NCBI GenBank assembly: GCA_004335835.1
Contig: RWJK01001160.1
Span: forward strand, 4,567-68,566
DNA length: 64,000 bases
Reading direction: 5' to 3'
Origin: Scenedesmus sp. ARA3
Taxonomy: Eukaryota > Chlorophyta > Chlorophyceae > Sphaeropleales > Scenedesmaceae
A model generated the notes under the pieces. That model saw only the letters and a list, made by a program, of their open reading frames with translations. It was not told where the DNA came from and did not search any database. The translations under genes were made by a program, and so were the position numbers. Below, in pieces: positions 1 through 11,127 of the stretch (position 1 is the first letter of the stretch; each line of letters starts with the position of its first letter).

Positions 1-59
<59 letters not shown>
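1..59 (+). repeat. (CTG)n microsatellite at the end of an intron
   Basis: An uninterrupted run of about 19 CTG units opens the window. It ends some 20 bases before the 3' splice site at 79-80 of the transporter gene, so it belongs to the intron upstream of the first visible exon and forms part of its pyrimidine-rich tract. The run may continue to the left of the window. Sense-strand CTG before an acceptor recurs in other genes here. Confidence 0.95.
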
Positions 60-61
<2 letters not shown>

Positions 62-80
62 CCTTCCTATCCCTACACAG

Positions 81-3000
81 GCCTGCAGCCCTACATGGAC
101 ATCGACTCCAACGCCCCCTTCAGTGTGGCCCTAGGCCGCTACTTCCCCTGGGCCAGCTACGTCGTCAGCATCGGCGCGTGTGCGGGCACCTTCAACTCTG
201 CATTCGCTGACCTGTACGCGATGAGCCGGCTGATGGTGGTGCTGTCACGCTGCAGGCTCATCCCAGAGTTCCTGGTGAGCTTCTGCAGTTATCACGTGCA
301 ACAGCTGCTGGTAGCCTGGTGATCTTCTTGCAACGCTGCCTCAAAGGTGATTCGTGTACTCTGCCGCAGTTGTCATGCTGACGGCCTCACTCCCCACCAC
401 GCAACAGCGGCAAAACTTGCATGTCACATGAATAGGGTAGCATACACTGCACACTGCGATGAGCCGTCTGATGGTGGTGCTGTCACGCTGCAGGCTCATC
501 CCAGAGTTCCTGGTGAGATGCAGTAGCATGCCACCTGCGACAGCTGCTGACAAGTCGAGCGTAGCATACATTGCACACAGGTCATGGTGGCGTTGCAAGC
601 TCATTCCAGAGTTCTTGGTGAGGGTCTACAAGCTGCCGTCCTGCATGCAATTGATCCTGCACAAGCACCTAGATACCTTGCTGCCCCGAGTTCTTTGTGG
701 GGCGCTGGCAGCTGCCCCAGGCACCCTGAAAGAGCCGGCCCCGTTGCACATCTCAGGCCCATCTTGCTGTCACCCTTATCATGGCAGCCGCCTCAATTCC
801 CACAACCACAGCAGCAAGAGTGACTTGTTATGACTGTGATATAAGCTGCACGCTACCAAAGCGGGCAAGTGCGTGTGCTGCCTGCAGGCTCGCGTGAACC
901 CCAAGACGGAGAGCCCCATTGTGGCCACCATCATCACGGGTGTCATCATTGGCACGCTGGCCTTCTTTGTGCCGCTGGAGGTGCTGGCTGACCTGGTGTC
1001 CATGGGGTGAGGGCAGCAGCAGCAGCAGCAGCAGCAGCAAAAGCAGCTGCCACGCCATAGCAATTGTGTGACAGTTTGTGCACAGTTTGTGCCGCTGGAG
1101 GTGCTGGCTGACCTGATGTTTTGTTTGCGCGCAGAACCCTGTTTGCCTTCTCCATCGTCGACCTGAGCGTTGCAGTGCGTGCGCGCTACACAACCGGCAA
1201 AGGCATTTCCAAGTGGCGCGTTATGGCGCCTTCTGCGCTTGTTGTCATCGGCTCCTGCCTGGTTGGATTCCCTTTCTTCTACCAAGTGCACTGGGGCGTC
1301 ATACTGGCTGGCGGAGTGCTGTTCTTTGCCGGCACAGCAGGGTTTTACACGCTGCCTGTGGTTTACCGGCCCGAGGGTTTTGCAGTGCCGCTGAACCCCT
1401 TCCTGCCCTGCCTGGGCACACTGGCGAACATCTTCCTGATTGGTGAGCCCACAGCAGCTGCTGCCGCCTGCATGGCTACTGGCAACTTACAGCAGGCTAA
1501 TCATCATACGTTGTCATCTGCATGCAAGCGCACACTGTACAGCTATGTCTGCTCAATGTGTTTGACCTCATCTAGGGCTGCATGCTCCTGCTGTTGATGC
1601 CTTTAAAGTGTGGAATTTCACACATAGCATGAGTGCCTATCACACAAACTAAACCTTGGCTGGAAGGCATGGCCTTCGCTGTGCTGGCTGGTCGAGGCAG
1701 CCCAGTGGCCATTGTCATTGGCACATGCCATATGCAAGCTATGTACCCATACCTCATGCAAGCCTGCGTGCTTCTGCTGCAAACCCCCCGCGCATCTAGC
1801 ATCAAGTCTCAACAATCACGAGCCCGGCAACGAGGCAATTGTGCCGCGTTTGTAGACACCTGCAGCACCCTGGGGCATGACTCTAGTTCCTGCACTGCCT
1901 GGCTGCACTTGCACTTGCACCCCGCAGGCTCGCTGGGCCCTGGCACCTGGCTGCGCTGGCTGGAGCCTGTCTGCATGTACATCCACAATATGTACACAAT
2001 GTGTACTGCCTGCCTGCCTGCACTGCACCCCGCAGGCTCGCTGGCACCTGGCATCTGGCTGCCCTGGCTGGCGCCTGTCTGCATGTACTCATGTACACAA
2101 TGGATAGCTGCATATCTTTCACTGCCTGCCTGGCCAGGCCATTGGCTGCACTTGCACTTGCACCCCGCAGGCTCGCTGGGCCCCAGCACCTGGCTGCCCT
2201 GGCTGGCACCTGTCTGCATGTACACAACGAATATGTGCATAACGTTCCCTGCCTGCCTGGCTGCACTTGCACTTGCACCCTGCAGGCTCGCTGGGTCCCA
2301 GCACCTGGCTTCCTTGGCTGGGTGCCATGGCCTTCGCTGTGCTGGCTGGCTGGTCGATGCAGCCCGATTGTCATCATTTGGCACATGCATGCTGCAAGCT
2401 ATGTACACATACCTGTATGCACAAGCACGGCAACAGGCAGCTAGCCTGGCATGGACACAAATCGGCAGCACCCTGGTGCATGATTTGAAGTGAAGCACTG
2501 ACTTGCTGCACTTACACTTGAACCCCGCAGGCTCCCTGGGCCCAAGCACCTGGCTGCCATGGCTGGGAGCCATGGCCTTCGCTGTGCTGGTGTTTGCGCT
2601 CAACGGGCTGTACCAGCACCGCACCTGGTGGCGCAAGGGAGGCAAGGAGACGATGTACGAGGACGTGGATGCGGTGACAAGCATGCCCAGCGTCACGGCT
2701 GGCAGCAGCCAGTTCGGCGGCTCTTTCCAGGTACGCAGTGACTTTGCATGGTTTTGTCACAGTGTACAGCACCATAGTTGATTAATGCGTAGACGCGGTG
2801 ACAAGCATGCCCAGCGTCACGGCTGGAAGCAGCCGGTTTGGCGGCTCATTCCAGGTGGGCAGTGACTTTGCATGATTTTGTTACAGTGTACAGCACCACA
2901 GTTGTTCGAGGACGTGGATGCAGTGACAAGCATGCCCAGCGTCTCGGCTGGAAGCAGCCAGTTTGGCAGCCGTGGGTACAACATTGCTGCAATGACGCAA

Positions 3001-3369
3001 GCACAGCGATGTCACACCAAAGCATGCTACACCGGGACGCCACCCTTGGTTGTTCACAGTGTACAGCAGCATGCCGCATGAACACACCGTGTAACCCCTC
3101 TACCTATCTTGTACAGCAGCATAGTTGCTTGGTGTGAGTGAGCATGCCCAGCGTCACCAGCGGTCGCAGGCAGTTTGGCGGCTCCTTCCAGGTGGGCGAT
3201 CCTGTTCTGATGTGGTGACAGTGCGCAGCTGCTGCTTTACGTTCTTGTTTGCTGCAACCCTCCACCTGTCTCTGCCCTGTTTGCTGCTGCTGCCCTGCAG
3301 AGGCCTGTTGCACCCGGCAACCTTGCAGCAGCAGCGGTTGACACTGAGGCCAAGGTGACCCCTGAGTAA
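81..3369 (+). CDS. Cationic amino-acid transporter (CAT, APC superfamily), 3' part
   Basis: Multi-pass permease, expected to move cationic amino acids across the plasma or vacuolar membrane. The exons that fit are 81-274, 888-1006, 1135-1442, 2531-2730 and 3301-3369, ending in TAA, with phases that chain without a break. Read together they give a CAT-like order: a helix with GACAGTFNSAFADLYAMSRL, the loop ARVNPKTESPIVATIITG, SMGTLFAFSIVDLSVAVRAR, hydrophobic segments around VGFPFFYQVHWGVILAG, then WLPWLGAMAFAVLVFALNGL and a hydrophilic Ser-rich tail. The loop/helix pattern (NPKTxSPIVAT, SMGTLxAFS) is typical of CAT proteins of plants and animals. The N-terminal half lies outside the window, so substrate and location cannot be judged. 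Its introns are unusual: they hold several copies of exon ends with splice sites (see the repeats), so alternative or erroneous splicing is possible, especially in 2731-3300. Confidence 0.85.
459..622 (+). repeat. Two intronic echoes of a CAT exon 3' end with donor
   Basis: Bases 459-517 repeat 221-279, the last 54 bases of the first visible CAT exon plus its GTGAG donor, with one mismatch seen by eye. Bases 584-622 are a shorter, more diverged third copy that also ends in a GTGAG donor. Both lie inside the intron 275-887. They keep the exon reading frame across MSRLMVVLSRCRLIPEFL-like codons. Confidence 0.9.
1007..1134 (+). repeat. CAT intron with CAG run after donor and a 30-bp exon echo
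   Basis: This short intron starts GTGAGGG and runs straight into a CAG repeat (about 1011-1040). Bases 1086-1115 are an exact copy of exon bases 966-995 (VPLEVLADL codons), placed just before the 3' splice site at 1133-1134. Confidence 0.9.
1911..2350 (+). repeat. Tandem echoes of a CAT 3' splice site and exon start
   Basis: The acceptor and start of exon 2531-2730 (pattern CACCCCGCAGGCTCGCTGGG, then ACCTGGCTGCCCTGGCTGG) is repeated four times upstream. The copies begin with GCAGGCT at 1924, 2032, 2167 and 2282; the functional copy is at 2527. Spacing is 108, 135, 115 and 245 bases. Two copies of the next exon stretch (CCATGGCCTTCGCTGTGCTGG) lie near 1668-1690 and 2324-2346. Every copy offers a CAG acceptor with a pyrimidine tract. 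Confidence 0.9.
2785..3195 (+). repeat. Echoes of the CAT penultimate exon end with donors
   Basis: The end of exon 2531-2730 (acidic DVDAVTSMPSVTAGSS codons through SFQ and the GT donor), together with intron sequence after it, is repeated at about 2789-2905, 2906-2970 and 3138-3195. The first and third copies end in TTCCAG followed by GTGGGC, which is a good donor. None of the copies joins to the preceding exon in frame through an obvious acceptor, so they look like decoys rather than cassette exons. Confidence 0.85.
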
Positions 3370-5134
3370 TTGCGCCAGCGTGGTGGCGCATGATGAGTGT
3401 GTACAACTGTACATCCATGTGTCGTGTCATGCGGCCATTGAGTGATACCTGATGGAGATGACCCACCCCACAGATGCCTTGAGCATTCAGGCTTGAGTGT
3501 ACGCGTGTATGTACAATCATCCTGCACATCCTGCACACGGTTGTGCATGAGGAGTGTACATTCAATGTACACTAGTTATGTCCATGATGATTGCACATAC
3601 ATGTGCATGCAGCCATCAAGTGATCTCGACGGCCACAGCGCTACGCCACCGGTGCCTTGGGCACTCAGGCGGCACCAGATCTCTAGAGGGAGTTGGCTGC
3701 AAGGCGCTGTGGCTTGCTGTGAAAACCACACAGAAAGAGCTGAAGTTGCAGATATGGCTGGCGCAGTTGCAACGCCATGCATGGCAAGGGCTGCTCTAGC
3801 TGGCCGCCAGCAGTTGTGTTCACTGCTGTTCACTTCGCATTGCCTGCCGTTTAGTTGCATTGTGAGCATATTGGTGCCCTTTTATCAACGCATCATCGGT
3901 TGCGACGCAACAGATGAACAAGGCGTCGATGCTGCTGCTCAGCAACTTCGAAGCAGCGCAGTCGGAAGTGTAAGCGCATGCTGGGCTGCTGCATGACATC
4001 AAGCAGCAATGCGGCCTGCAGCTGATGATGCCTGCCAGTTCTGTGCTGGAGCAAGGGCAGACATGTGCACGTGTTTGGTAGCTTTGATTTGTACAGCATT
4101 ATTGCATAACCAGTGGAGGCGACACGTGTTGTTGAGAGAATGCGGCAGCCTGCAAGGAGGCACACAAGTCACAACGCGGCTGAGCATGGCTGAGCTGCCT
4201 GCTGTCTGTTTAGCACTCTAAGCTCCACTCATTTGCCTGAATGCTTCGTGCATGACAAAGGTTGCTTGCTAACTAGCTTATAAGCTATTATTGCTTCTGG
4301 TGAGAGCAGCTGGTGTTGATCACTCTTGTACCATATGGCGCTGCTTGTCAGCGGCGTTAGTTCAACCCAACGTTGGGGCGTTGCTGTTGCATCATGCCAT
4401 GTGGGTTTTCAGACTGCATCTTCTACGTCCGAACTGTGATGTCATTCAGCAGGTTTGGCCATCATGGCAGGAGTCCTCCCACTGTACACCACACTACCAA
4501 CACAACTGATCCGGCTTGTGAGTCTGGGGATGTGCACGTGGCTACTATAATTTTTGTGTTGTCGGCAGCAAGCTCTTATTAACGGACATAATGCACCTGA
4601 CATGCACAAAGGCGCGTTTTGCACACCATGTACACCCTAGGCCCAGCAGGGTGGAGTATGCCCTTGGCTATCATGCTTGCACCTGGTTGTACCGGCAGCC
4701 ATTCCCAATGCTGTGCTCGAATCAAAGCGCAAGACTGGCTGGCTTCTCTGCTCCCGCACATCAAGTGATGGTAATAACCCTGGACGAGTCATCAAACTGT
4801 GTCGTGCCCTGCTTGTTCACTGAACAGTGTTGTGGCTGAGCATCAGGCCACGCAATGCAGCCCTGTTACAAGTGCACACTATAAAGGGTTTTAACGTGCA
4901 TGCCAAAAAATAACGTGCATGCAGGCAAACATTACAAGCACAATCTCAGGCGCCACAGCGCTTGCGCCACGCACCCCTGACAACCAGTACGCATGTGTGT
5001 GGCAGTCACACAAACGGCACCTAGCCCAACACAACGCTAGCACGCCACTGCTGTGCAGAAGCTGACTTGCACAGCACCTGGTCTCTGACTCACGCAAACC
5101 ACCAGATGAAGCTCCACCTGCAGCTGCATGTGCA
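3370..5134. other. Convergent intergenic stretch (CAT 3' / TTC27 3')
   Basis: No gene recognised. The stretch should hold the 3' UTRs of both flanking genes. TTACA at 4866-4870 and 4932-4936 are TGTAA on the minus strand, 265 and about 200 bases past the TTC27-like stop. The open frames here (for example 3442-3996 plus) have no recognisable domain and biased Cys/His/Trp content typical of noncoding sequence. Confidence 0.5.
4932..4936 (-). terminator. Possible TGTAA polyadenylation signal of the TTC27-like gene
   Basis: TGTAA on the minus strand about 200 bases downstream of the stop at 5135. TGTAA is the known poly(A) signal of chlorophyte algae; usage here is inferred from position only. 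Confidence 0.4.
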
Positions 5135-6263
5135 TCACTGCGCCGCAGCTTCTGCTGCTCTCTTAGCTGCCAGCGCAGCATCCTCTGCTGCCATCACATC
5201 CCCCAACAGCCCCTGCAGCTGCAGGTACTGCTGCTGCTCGCCAAACGCATCCTCGCACTGCTTCAGCAAGCCCCGCAGCTGCATGCGGGCAGCAGACAGC
5301 TCCCGAAGGCCCCCTTGGCCTGCTGCTGCAGTGGCCAGGTACGCGCGGCAGAGGTGGTCTGTGGCGGCTGCCATGGCTGCAAAGGCATCTGGGTCGCTTT
5401 TGTAGGGGCTACTCTGCAATGCGCGTACCTGCGGAGAGTGTGTGGGAGCGGACAATGGTGTGGCAGCAAGCTCAGCGCATTCGTATTCAGAACCAGTGAC
5501 GTTGCAACCCTGCGCAGCTTCACAGTAGCACTCTTCAATCTGCAACACTGCTCCAGTTTGCAGCACTGCTCCAAACCATAGCACTGGTTTGACCTGCAAC
5601 CATGCTTCAAACTGCGGCAACAATGTTTGATCTGCTGTTGTTTTCGAACTGCAGCACAGCCTCACCTGCTTCAGCCACGCCTCCTGGCTGCTCAGCAGCT
5701 GCCCCTGCAGGCGGTACAGCCTCCCCAGCAGCCCCCACACACCCGGCCCACACGCCGCCGCATTCGCAACAGACTTCAGCAGCGTCGCAAACGCACCCAG
5801 CACCTGATCATATGCGCGCTGCCGCGCAGCAGCTGCGGCTGCTGCTGCCGCTGCTGTGTGTGCTGCTGCACCAGCTGAGCTGGTTAGGTTTGGCAGGCCG
5901 TCTGACACTGCTAGCAGCTGCAGCAGCTGCTCTGGTGCTTCCATGGCCTCCTCTTCTGCTTCGGAGCTGCTGTCAGCAGCCCCATTGGCCTCATGTAGCT
6001 TAGCAGAGCTGCTGCTGCTGCTGCTGTCGGCTGCTGTGCCGTGCAGCTGCTGCTGTTCGCGCTCGAGCTGCATCATCAGCTGCTCAGCCGTCTCAAGGGA
6101 GAAGTGCTGCCCCTTGGTAAGCTCAAACACCTGAGCAGGCAAGGCAGGCACGTCCAAAGTGAATGAATGAATGAGCTACGTGTGGTGTGTTATTACTCGT
6201 CACCCGCGTAGGTTAAGGAAGTGGTGTGTGTGTGTGGTGTGTGTGTGGTGTGTGGGTGTGTGG

Positions 6264-6294
<31 letters not shown>

Positions 6295-8384
6295 GGTGTG
6301 GTGTGTGGGTGTGTGGTGTGTGGGTGTGTGGTGTGTGGGTGTGGGTGTGGGTGTGTGGGTGTGTGGTGTGTGGTGTGTGGGTGTGTGTTGTGGGTGTTGT
6401 GGGTGTTGACAGGCACGTCCAGTGAGACACCACTCAGCTGGGGCACACTGCAAAGAAAAGCAGCTAAGCCAGCTGCTCCACACCAGCGATTAGCAGACTG
6501 CAAATGCATGCGCTGTGCACTAGACTGCCATCTTTGGAGCCTGTCATCATCATCAGCAGCTGCATTGTATTCATACTGGACTGCCTCCTAGCAAACTGGC
6601 ATCCACCACACTCACACAGCCAGCCACAACATCATCCCTGCTGCAACCAGCCGCAGACAACACACTCAAAGCAGCTCGCATCGCCCAACCCACCTGCGCA
6701 AGCGCCCGCACGCAGCTGGACATCCCTCCCGCCTTGGCTGCTGCTGTTGCGTAGTTGTCCCATGTCTGCCAGCTGTCCCGCTTGTACTTCACAGCCTGCT
6801 CGCTGGCCTGTAGTGCCTCCCTCCAGCCACCCTGCTGCAGCCACAGTGCTGCCAGGTTGGTCCAGGCCTCCCCATTGTCTGGCTCCAGGTGGGTCACTTT
6901 GGTGAACGCCTGCAGCAGCAAGGGAAAAGACGTGTGCGCAGCACATGTGAGGTGATCAAGTTCCTGGGAGAAGGGTCCCAGTGTATGTCGATCTGCGTGC
7001 GCGTTGTGAATCGCTTGCGTCATCAGACGGGCAGTGCAGGCCTGCAGTGTGCGAGGCTTGTGCAAGACATGTGTCATGGAGAAGGGTGTTTGGGAGTATG
7101 ATCCCAATGTGTGTGACTTTGCGTGTGTGTGGCGCACAAATTGCATGACAAGGCAGGCAGTGCAACGTGTCGAGCAGTTGTGGGAACCAGCAAACGGAGG
7201 GGGCAGGGTGGGGCTGTACACCACTAACGGACTGCTCAGCGCACGACTGCAGCTGCAGCATGTCCGGCGCATGAGCTGAGCTCAGGCAAGACACATCGTC
7301 CAAACTGCATGATGAAACCATCTGACCAATGCCCTTCTTGGTCATCTGCCAGAAAAAGCGGCCCTGCAGCACGCCAGCCACACAATACAGCAGCCAGCAG
7401 CAGCCCTGAAACTCAACACAAATACCAACATGCACAACCTTGCAGTGCAGTGCTTACCTGCAGCGCCTTGCTGTTGTCTCCCATGCGCAGGTAGCAGTAG
7501 CCCTGTGCAAACCATGCTTCAGGGTAGAGAGGGTTCAGTGCAAGCGCCAGCTCATATGCTGCTGCAGCGCGCGTGTACTCTTTGCGCTGCATTGCTGACC
7601 TGCGAGACAGCAAGCAGCGGGTGAAGCAGCATGAGGTTGGGTGAGAGATGCATGCAGGGGTGTGAACATGGCAGCATGCATGCGAGGTGCATGCCAGCTG
7701 CATGGTTATCTCATTTGCTGCAAGACGAAGAGGTACCCTGAGGCCTGATATACAAGATGCAGCAGGCAACAACCTTGTTTACGTGCTGCTGCTGCGGTTC
7801 CACATGCAGCTGCCACTTGCTGCAATAGCACTGCAAACAGCCCATGGCTCAAATCTGCTCAAGAACTGCCTTCACTCCTGCCGCTTGCAGCAGCATGCCT
7901 CATTGCTTCCTGCAGTCGTGCAGCAAGCCGCACCTGGCGATGGAGCGCTGTGCACGGCTGCTGCGGTGGCTGCTGACCTCCCACGCCTTCTCATAATGGG
8001 CCTCCTGCTGCTGGATGTCGCCCAGCACACACCACAGCTTGGCATCGTCCGGATTCGCCTGGTCAAACATGGTCAAACGTGGTCAACGCAACAAACACAG
8101 ATGAACCTCCAAAGCACGGGGCGCAGCTGCTGCACCAGCATCGGATGCCAAGCATCTGGAGACCATGCCCATGGCCCCAGCTGCAGGAACATTTAATGCA
8201 ACCGCACATTCCTGCAAGTAGACAAAGCGAGCTGTCCTGCAAGTTGTCCTGCAAGCTTCAAGCCCGCACCTGCAGCCGCTGCAGCACGAGCTCTTGCGCC
8301 ACCTGCTTCTTGTCCAGCAGCCTGTAGCACAGGATGAGCTGGTCCCACATCTCAAGGCCCTCAAAGATGCGCAGCGCGGCGCCT

Positions 8385-8422
<38 letters not shown>

Positions 8423-10746
8423 GGAGCATCAGGCACTGGTGTCTGAGGCAAGCCAGGTGCAGGAGCTGCTAGCAGCAGTTGCAACAAGCCCTTCTGCACT
8501 GCACTGCAGCACGCCAGCGCAGCTGTCACCACTGCAATAACATCTTGAAAACCGGCTCGTCGCTGCGGCTCTGGAGCTTTCGTTCACTTCTAAACAACTG
8601 CCACTGTAAGTCACGGTCAAAAGGTGGCACCCTATAGCCAACCATCAGCAGAGCACCGAACTCGCCTACAAAGCCCATAGCTATGTACAGCTCCGCCAGC
8701 TCCTTCCGCAGCAGCGGCCACAGAGGGAAGCGCACACCAAAGCAGAATGGCAGCCGCACACCAGCTGCAGGCTGCGCTGCCTGCAGCGCATTGCAGAGCT
8801 GCTCCAGCTGCATGAGTGAGCGCTCCCGTGTCCTGCCGCGCTCCTTTTCATGCCGGCACTTGAGCAGGCGCGCCGTCGCATGCAGCATGTACTGTGTGGA
8901 CTGCTGCTGCAGCACTGCTTCGACAAAGGGAGCCATCTGCCACTGCTGCAGCTCATCCTGCGAGGTGCCCTTCTTGATCTGCGCAGCCCAGCCCAGCAGC
9001 AGCGCCTGCAGCATGCATGACACGTGCTGCTGCTGCTGCTCAGTGCTGCCATTGCCAGCAGCAGCTGCTGCATCATCATCAGTAGCTGTGTTATCTGTTG
9101 CCAGCCTGGGTGCCAGGTAAACTGCTGAGTCATCTTCCATGCCTTCTAACTCCTTAGTAAGCCCTGCCTGGTCAAACCCTAGCTCCGCCAAGTCAACGCC
9201 ATCTGCTGCACCCGTCGCAGCTGTCGCTGGCCCTTTGAATGACGCCACCAGCTGCGCTTTAGGGTCTAGCTGGTGCTTGGTCCTGAACCCTAGCACGCCT
9301 GTAACCTGAACCTCAACCCCAAGCGCTGCAGCCGCCTGCTCCAGCTGCTGCTGCGCCTCAACAGTCTGACCGTAGTGCTGCTGCACCAGAGAGCACTCCA
9401 GGTGAGCAGCAGCTGGCAGCATGGCTCGAAGTGCATCTGCATTCGCTCCAGCTGCCTCAGCTGCAGCAGCATCAGCCTCATTGCCCACATCTGCACCAGC
9501 AGCAGCAGCTGCAGCAGCAGCCTCTCCTTGGCTGCTAGCCCATGCCAGCGTCTGCTGCACAAGCTGCTGCAGCGTGCTGCGCAGCGTGCTGCTCCTGCCT
9601 TGCAGCACCTGCTGCTGCAGCATCACTGCACGCAGCCCCCACCAGCACCAGCTGCCAAGCTGCTGCTGGCACAGCCACTCCTGCTGCAGCAGCTGCTGCC
9701 CGCTGCTGCTGCTGTGAGCGCCCCCTACTTGCTGCGCTTGCTGCATTTCCTGCTGCTGGGAGCTGCTTGTTGTGTGGCATCCGATTGGCTCTGCAATGCA
9801 CAGCAGCGCTGCCAGCAGCAAATCGAGGCCCTGAACCCTTCCCAGCAGCTCCTCACCATCCACCTCCAGCTGCGACACCACCCAGCTGCACGGCAGCAGA
9901 CAGCCAGAAGATGACAGCAGCAGCTCACGCAACAAGCACTGAGAGGGAACGTGATGCACGTTGCCTGCAGGCGCTTAGGCACGCGTGCTTGGCAGACCTG
10001 TCGCAAATGTGCATGTATGCATCTCCTTGCCAATGCAGATGCACAGAAGTTGGTGCACAGTAACTTAGTAGCTGCTGCTGAGCCAAGTCAGTGCTGGTGT
10101 TGAGTTTCAAGTGCTTGCTCACCGTTCATCCAGAGACAGGCTGTCCTGGCCCATCGGCGGCGCTGCTGCATCTGTGTGAGAGCCGGCTGCGCTGCTGCTC
10201 ACATACAGCGGTACATGCTGAGACTGGATTGGCCTGCAGCAACATAGAACGCAGACACAAACTATTGAGCTAGCACTGGTGGCGCATGCATTCACAGCTA
10301 CACAAGTAAAGTGAGCATGCAGGCACACTAGCCTGGCACTGTGCAGCAACATGCTACTGCTGGTCACTATAATCCACTCACCCGCAGAGGTTTAGCTGCA
10401 CAAAGCCCTCCAAACACTGCACACCAGCTGTTAGAACTTCGAGGGCTGCCGACCTCGTGCCTTGCTGCAGCTGCTCGGCCACTCGCCGGCGCAGCACAGC
10501 AAAGTAGGCAGCAGCGGTGGGCGCTTCGGCCCCATCAACTGCCAGCAAGCTGCGGCTGCGGATATCGCTGTTGCAGCTCAAAAGAGATGTATTAGCGCCT
10601 GCAATTGGAAGAGCAGCGGGGCGTCGACAACGGAGTGACTGGGGGCAGTTCGCAGCGAACACTTGTCCTGCTGCTCGGCTGAAGTCCAACTTACCAGCAG
10701 ACTGGAGCGTGGAGAGCAATAAGTGGATCTCATTTATGGTTTCCAT
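5135..10746 (-). CDS. TTC27: TTC27-like tetratricopeptide-repeat protein
   Basis: TPR scaffold of the TTC27 / yeast Emw1 family; molecular role poorly known. Exons on the minus strand: 10746-10382, 10233-10123, 9885-8588, 8382-8270, 8058-7934, 7599-7458, 6909-6694, 6130-5666 and 5428-5135. Phases chain exactly to about 1042 residues. The family core is clear: SAALRIFEGLEMWDQLILCY, then the TPR ANPDDAKLWCVLGDI, ALNPLYPEAWFAQGYCYLRM, and AFTKVTHLEPDNGEAWTNLA followed by KYKRDSWQTWDNYATAA. The exon 3/4 junction uses donor GTGAAC after TTTAGAA, which restores the frame. Exon 3 and the C-terminus carry long Ala/Gln/Ser low-complexity insertions from CAG/CTG runs, making the protein longer than the animal form (about 840 residues). 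The last intron, 5665-5429, is 237 bases, a multiple of three without a stop, so its retention would add 79 residues. Confidence 0.86.
6221..6408 (+). repeat. GT-rich microsatellite (GTGTGTGG / GTGTGGGT)
   Basis: About 190 bases made almost only of G and T, in an intron of the TTC27-like gene (6131-6693). On the sense strand it reads as C/A-rich. Several GGG triplets are spaced a few bases apart. The His/Pro/Thr-only open frames on the minus strand here are a by-product of the repeat. Confidence 0.97.
6960..7180 (+). repeat. Diverged two-copy direct repeat inside a TTC27 intron
   Basis: Two stretches, roughly 6966-7045 and 7092-7175, share blocks in the same order: GGGAGAAGGGT..., GATCCCA/GTCCCAGTGT, GCGTGTG/GCGTGCG, CATCAGAC/CATGACAAGGC and GGCAGTGCA. 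Alignment by eye, with many mismatches. They lie in the intron between exons 7599-7458 and 6909-6694. Confidence 0.5.
8383..8430 (+). repeat. (CAG)n run abutting a TTC27 3' splice site
   Basis: About 12 CAG/GCA units on the plus strand, which is CTG on the sense strand. The run ends directly at the acceptor of exon 8382-8270, so it supplies both the pyrimidine tract and the final CAG. Confidence 0.95.
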
Positions 10747-11127
10747 GCTGAACAGCAGTCAGCAGCTGTTCACACGCGCTTCTCTTTACTGCTCAGGCTG
10801 AAAACTTCATGTGCGTGGCTCGTGATCCGAATGCTGTCTGTAGCTTTGGCGTGATACGTTGCTGACACGTTGCAGTGCAAGGCATTGTCAACCTTCAAGC
10901 TGTGAGACACTTGCTGAGCACGGTATCTTCATGTTCAGCGTTGCAGTTGTGACAACAGCTGACGGTTGTAACAGCTGTAACCAGTTGTTAAGACAGCTGC
11001 AACACATGGGAGAAGCTGGTAGTTCCGTACAGCATGGCGCACCGCTGCCTCAGTATGTTCCCTCGCACCAGATTATATGTACCAGGGGCTGTGAAATGCT
11101 GCTGTGCTGCACAGCAATGTTAGCACA
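10747..11127. promoter_or_regulatory. Shared upstream region of TTC27-like and PIG-Y-like genes
   Basis: The 381 bases between two divergent start codons must hold both 5' UTRs and core promoters. No TATA box or other motif could be assigned. Short repeated elements such as CAGCTG and GTTGTAAC/GTTGTTAA occur around 10955-10995, without clear meaning. Confidence 0.45.

Noticed and set aside
1668..2592. CAT repeats considered as an insertion sequence or introner elements
   Set aside because: Each repeated unit is a different piece of the host exon, there is no shared element end or target duplication, and copies are only local.
1809..2696. Long minus-strand open frame opposite the CAT gene
   Set aside because: It runs through the tandem acceptor echoes and is an antisense shadow of them; composition is Cys/Ala/Gln-rich with no domain.
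6193..6509. Minus-strand His/Pro/Thr-only frames
   Set aside because: Produced by the G/T microsatellite at 6221-6408; not a protein.
8526..8590. Extension of TTC27 exon 3 to the TGA near 8526
   Set aside because: The next exon would be out of frame; using the donor at 8587-8586 (GTGAAC) restores the frame and gives the conserved SAALRIFEGLEMW block.
8681..10063. Several open frames on both strands opposite TTC27 exon 3
   Set aside because: CAG/CTG runs remove stops from all frames. Only the TTC27 frame joins flanking conserved exons in phase.
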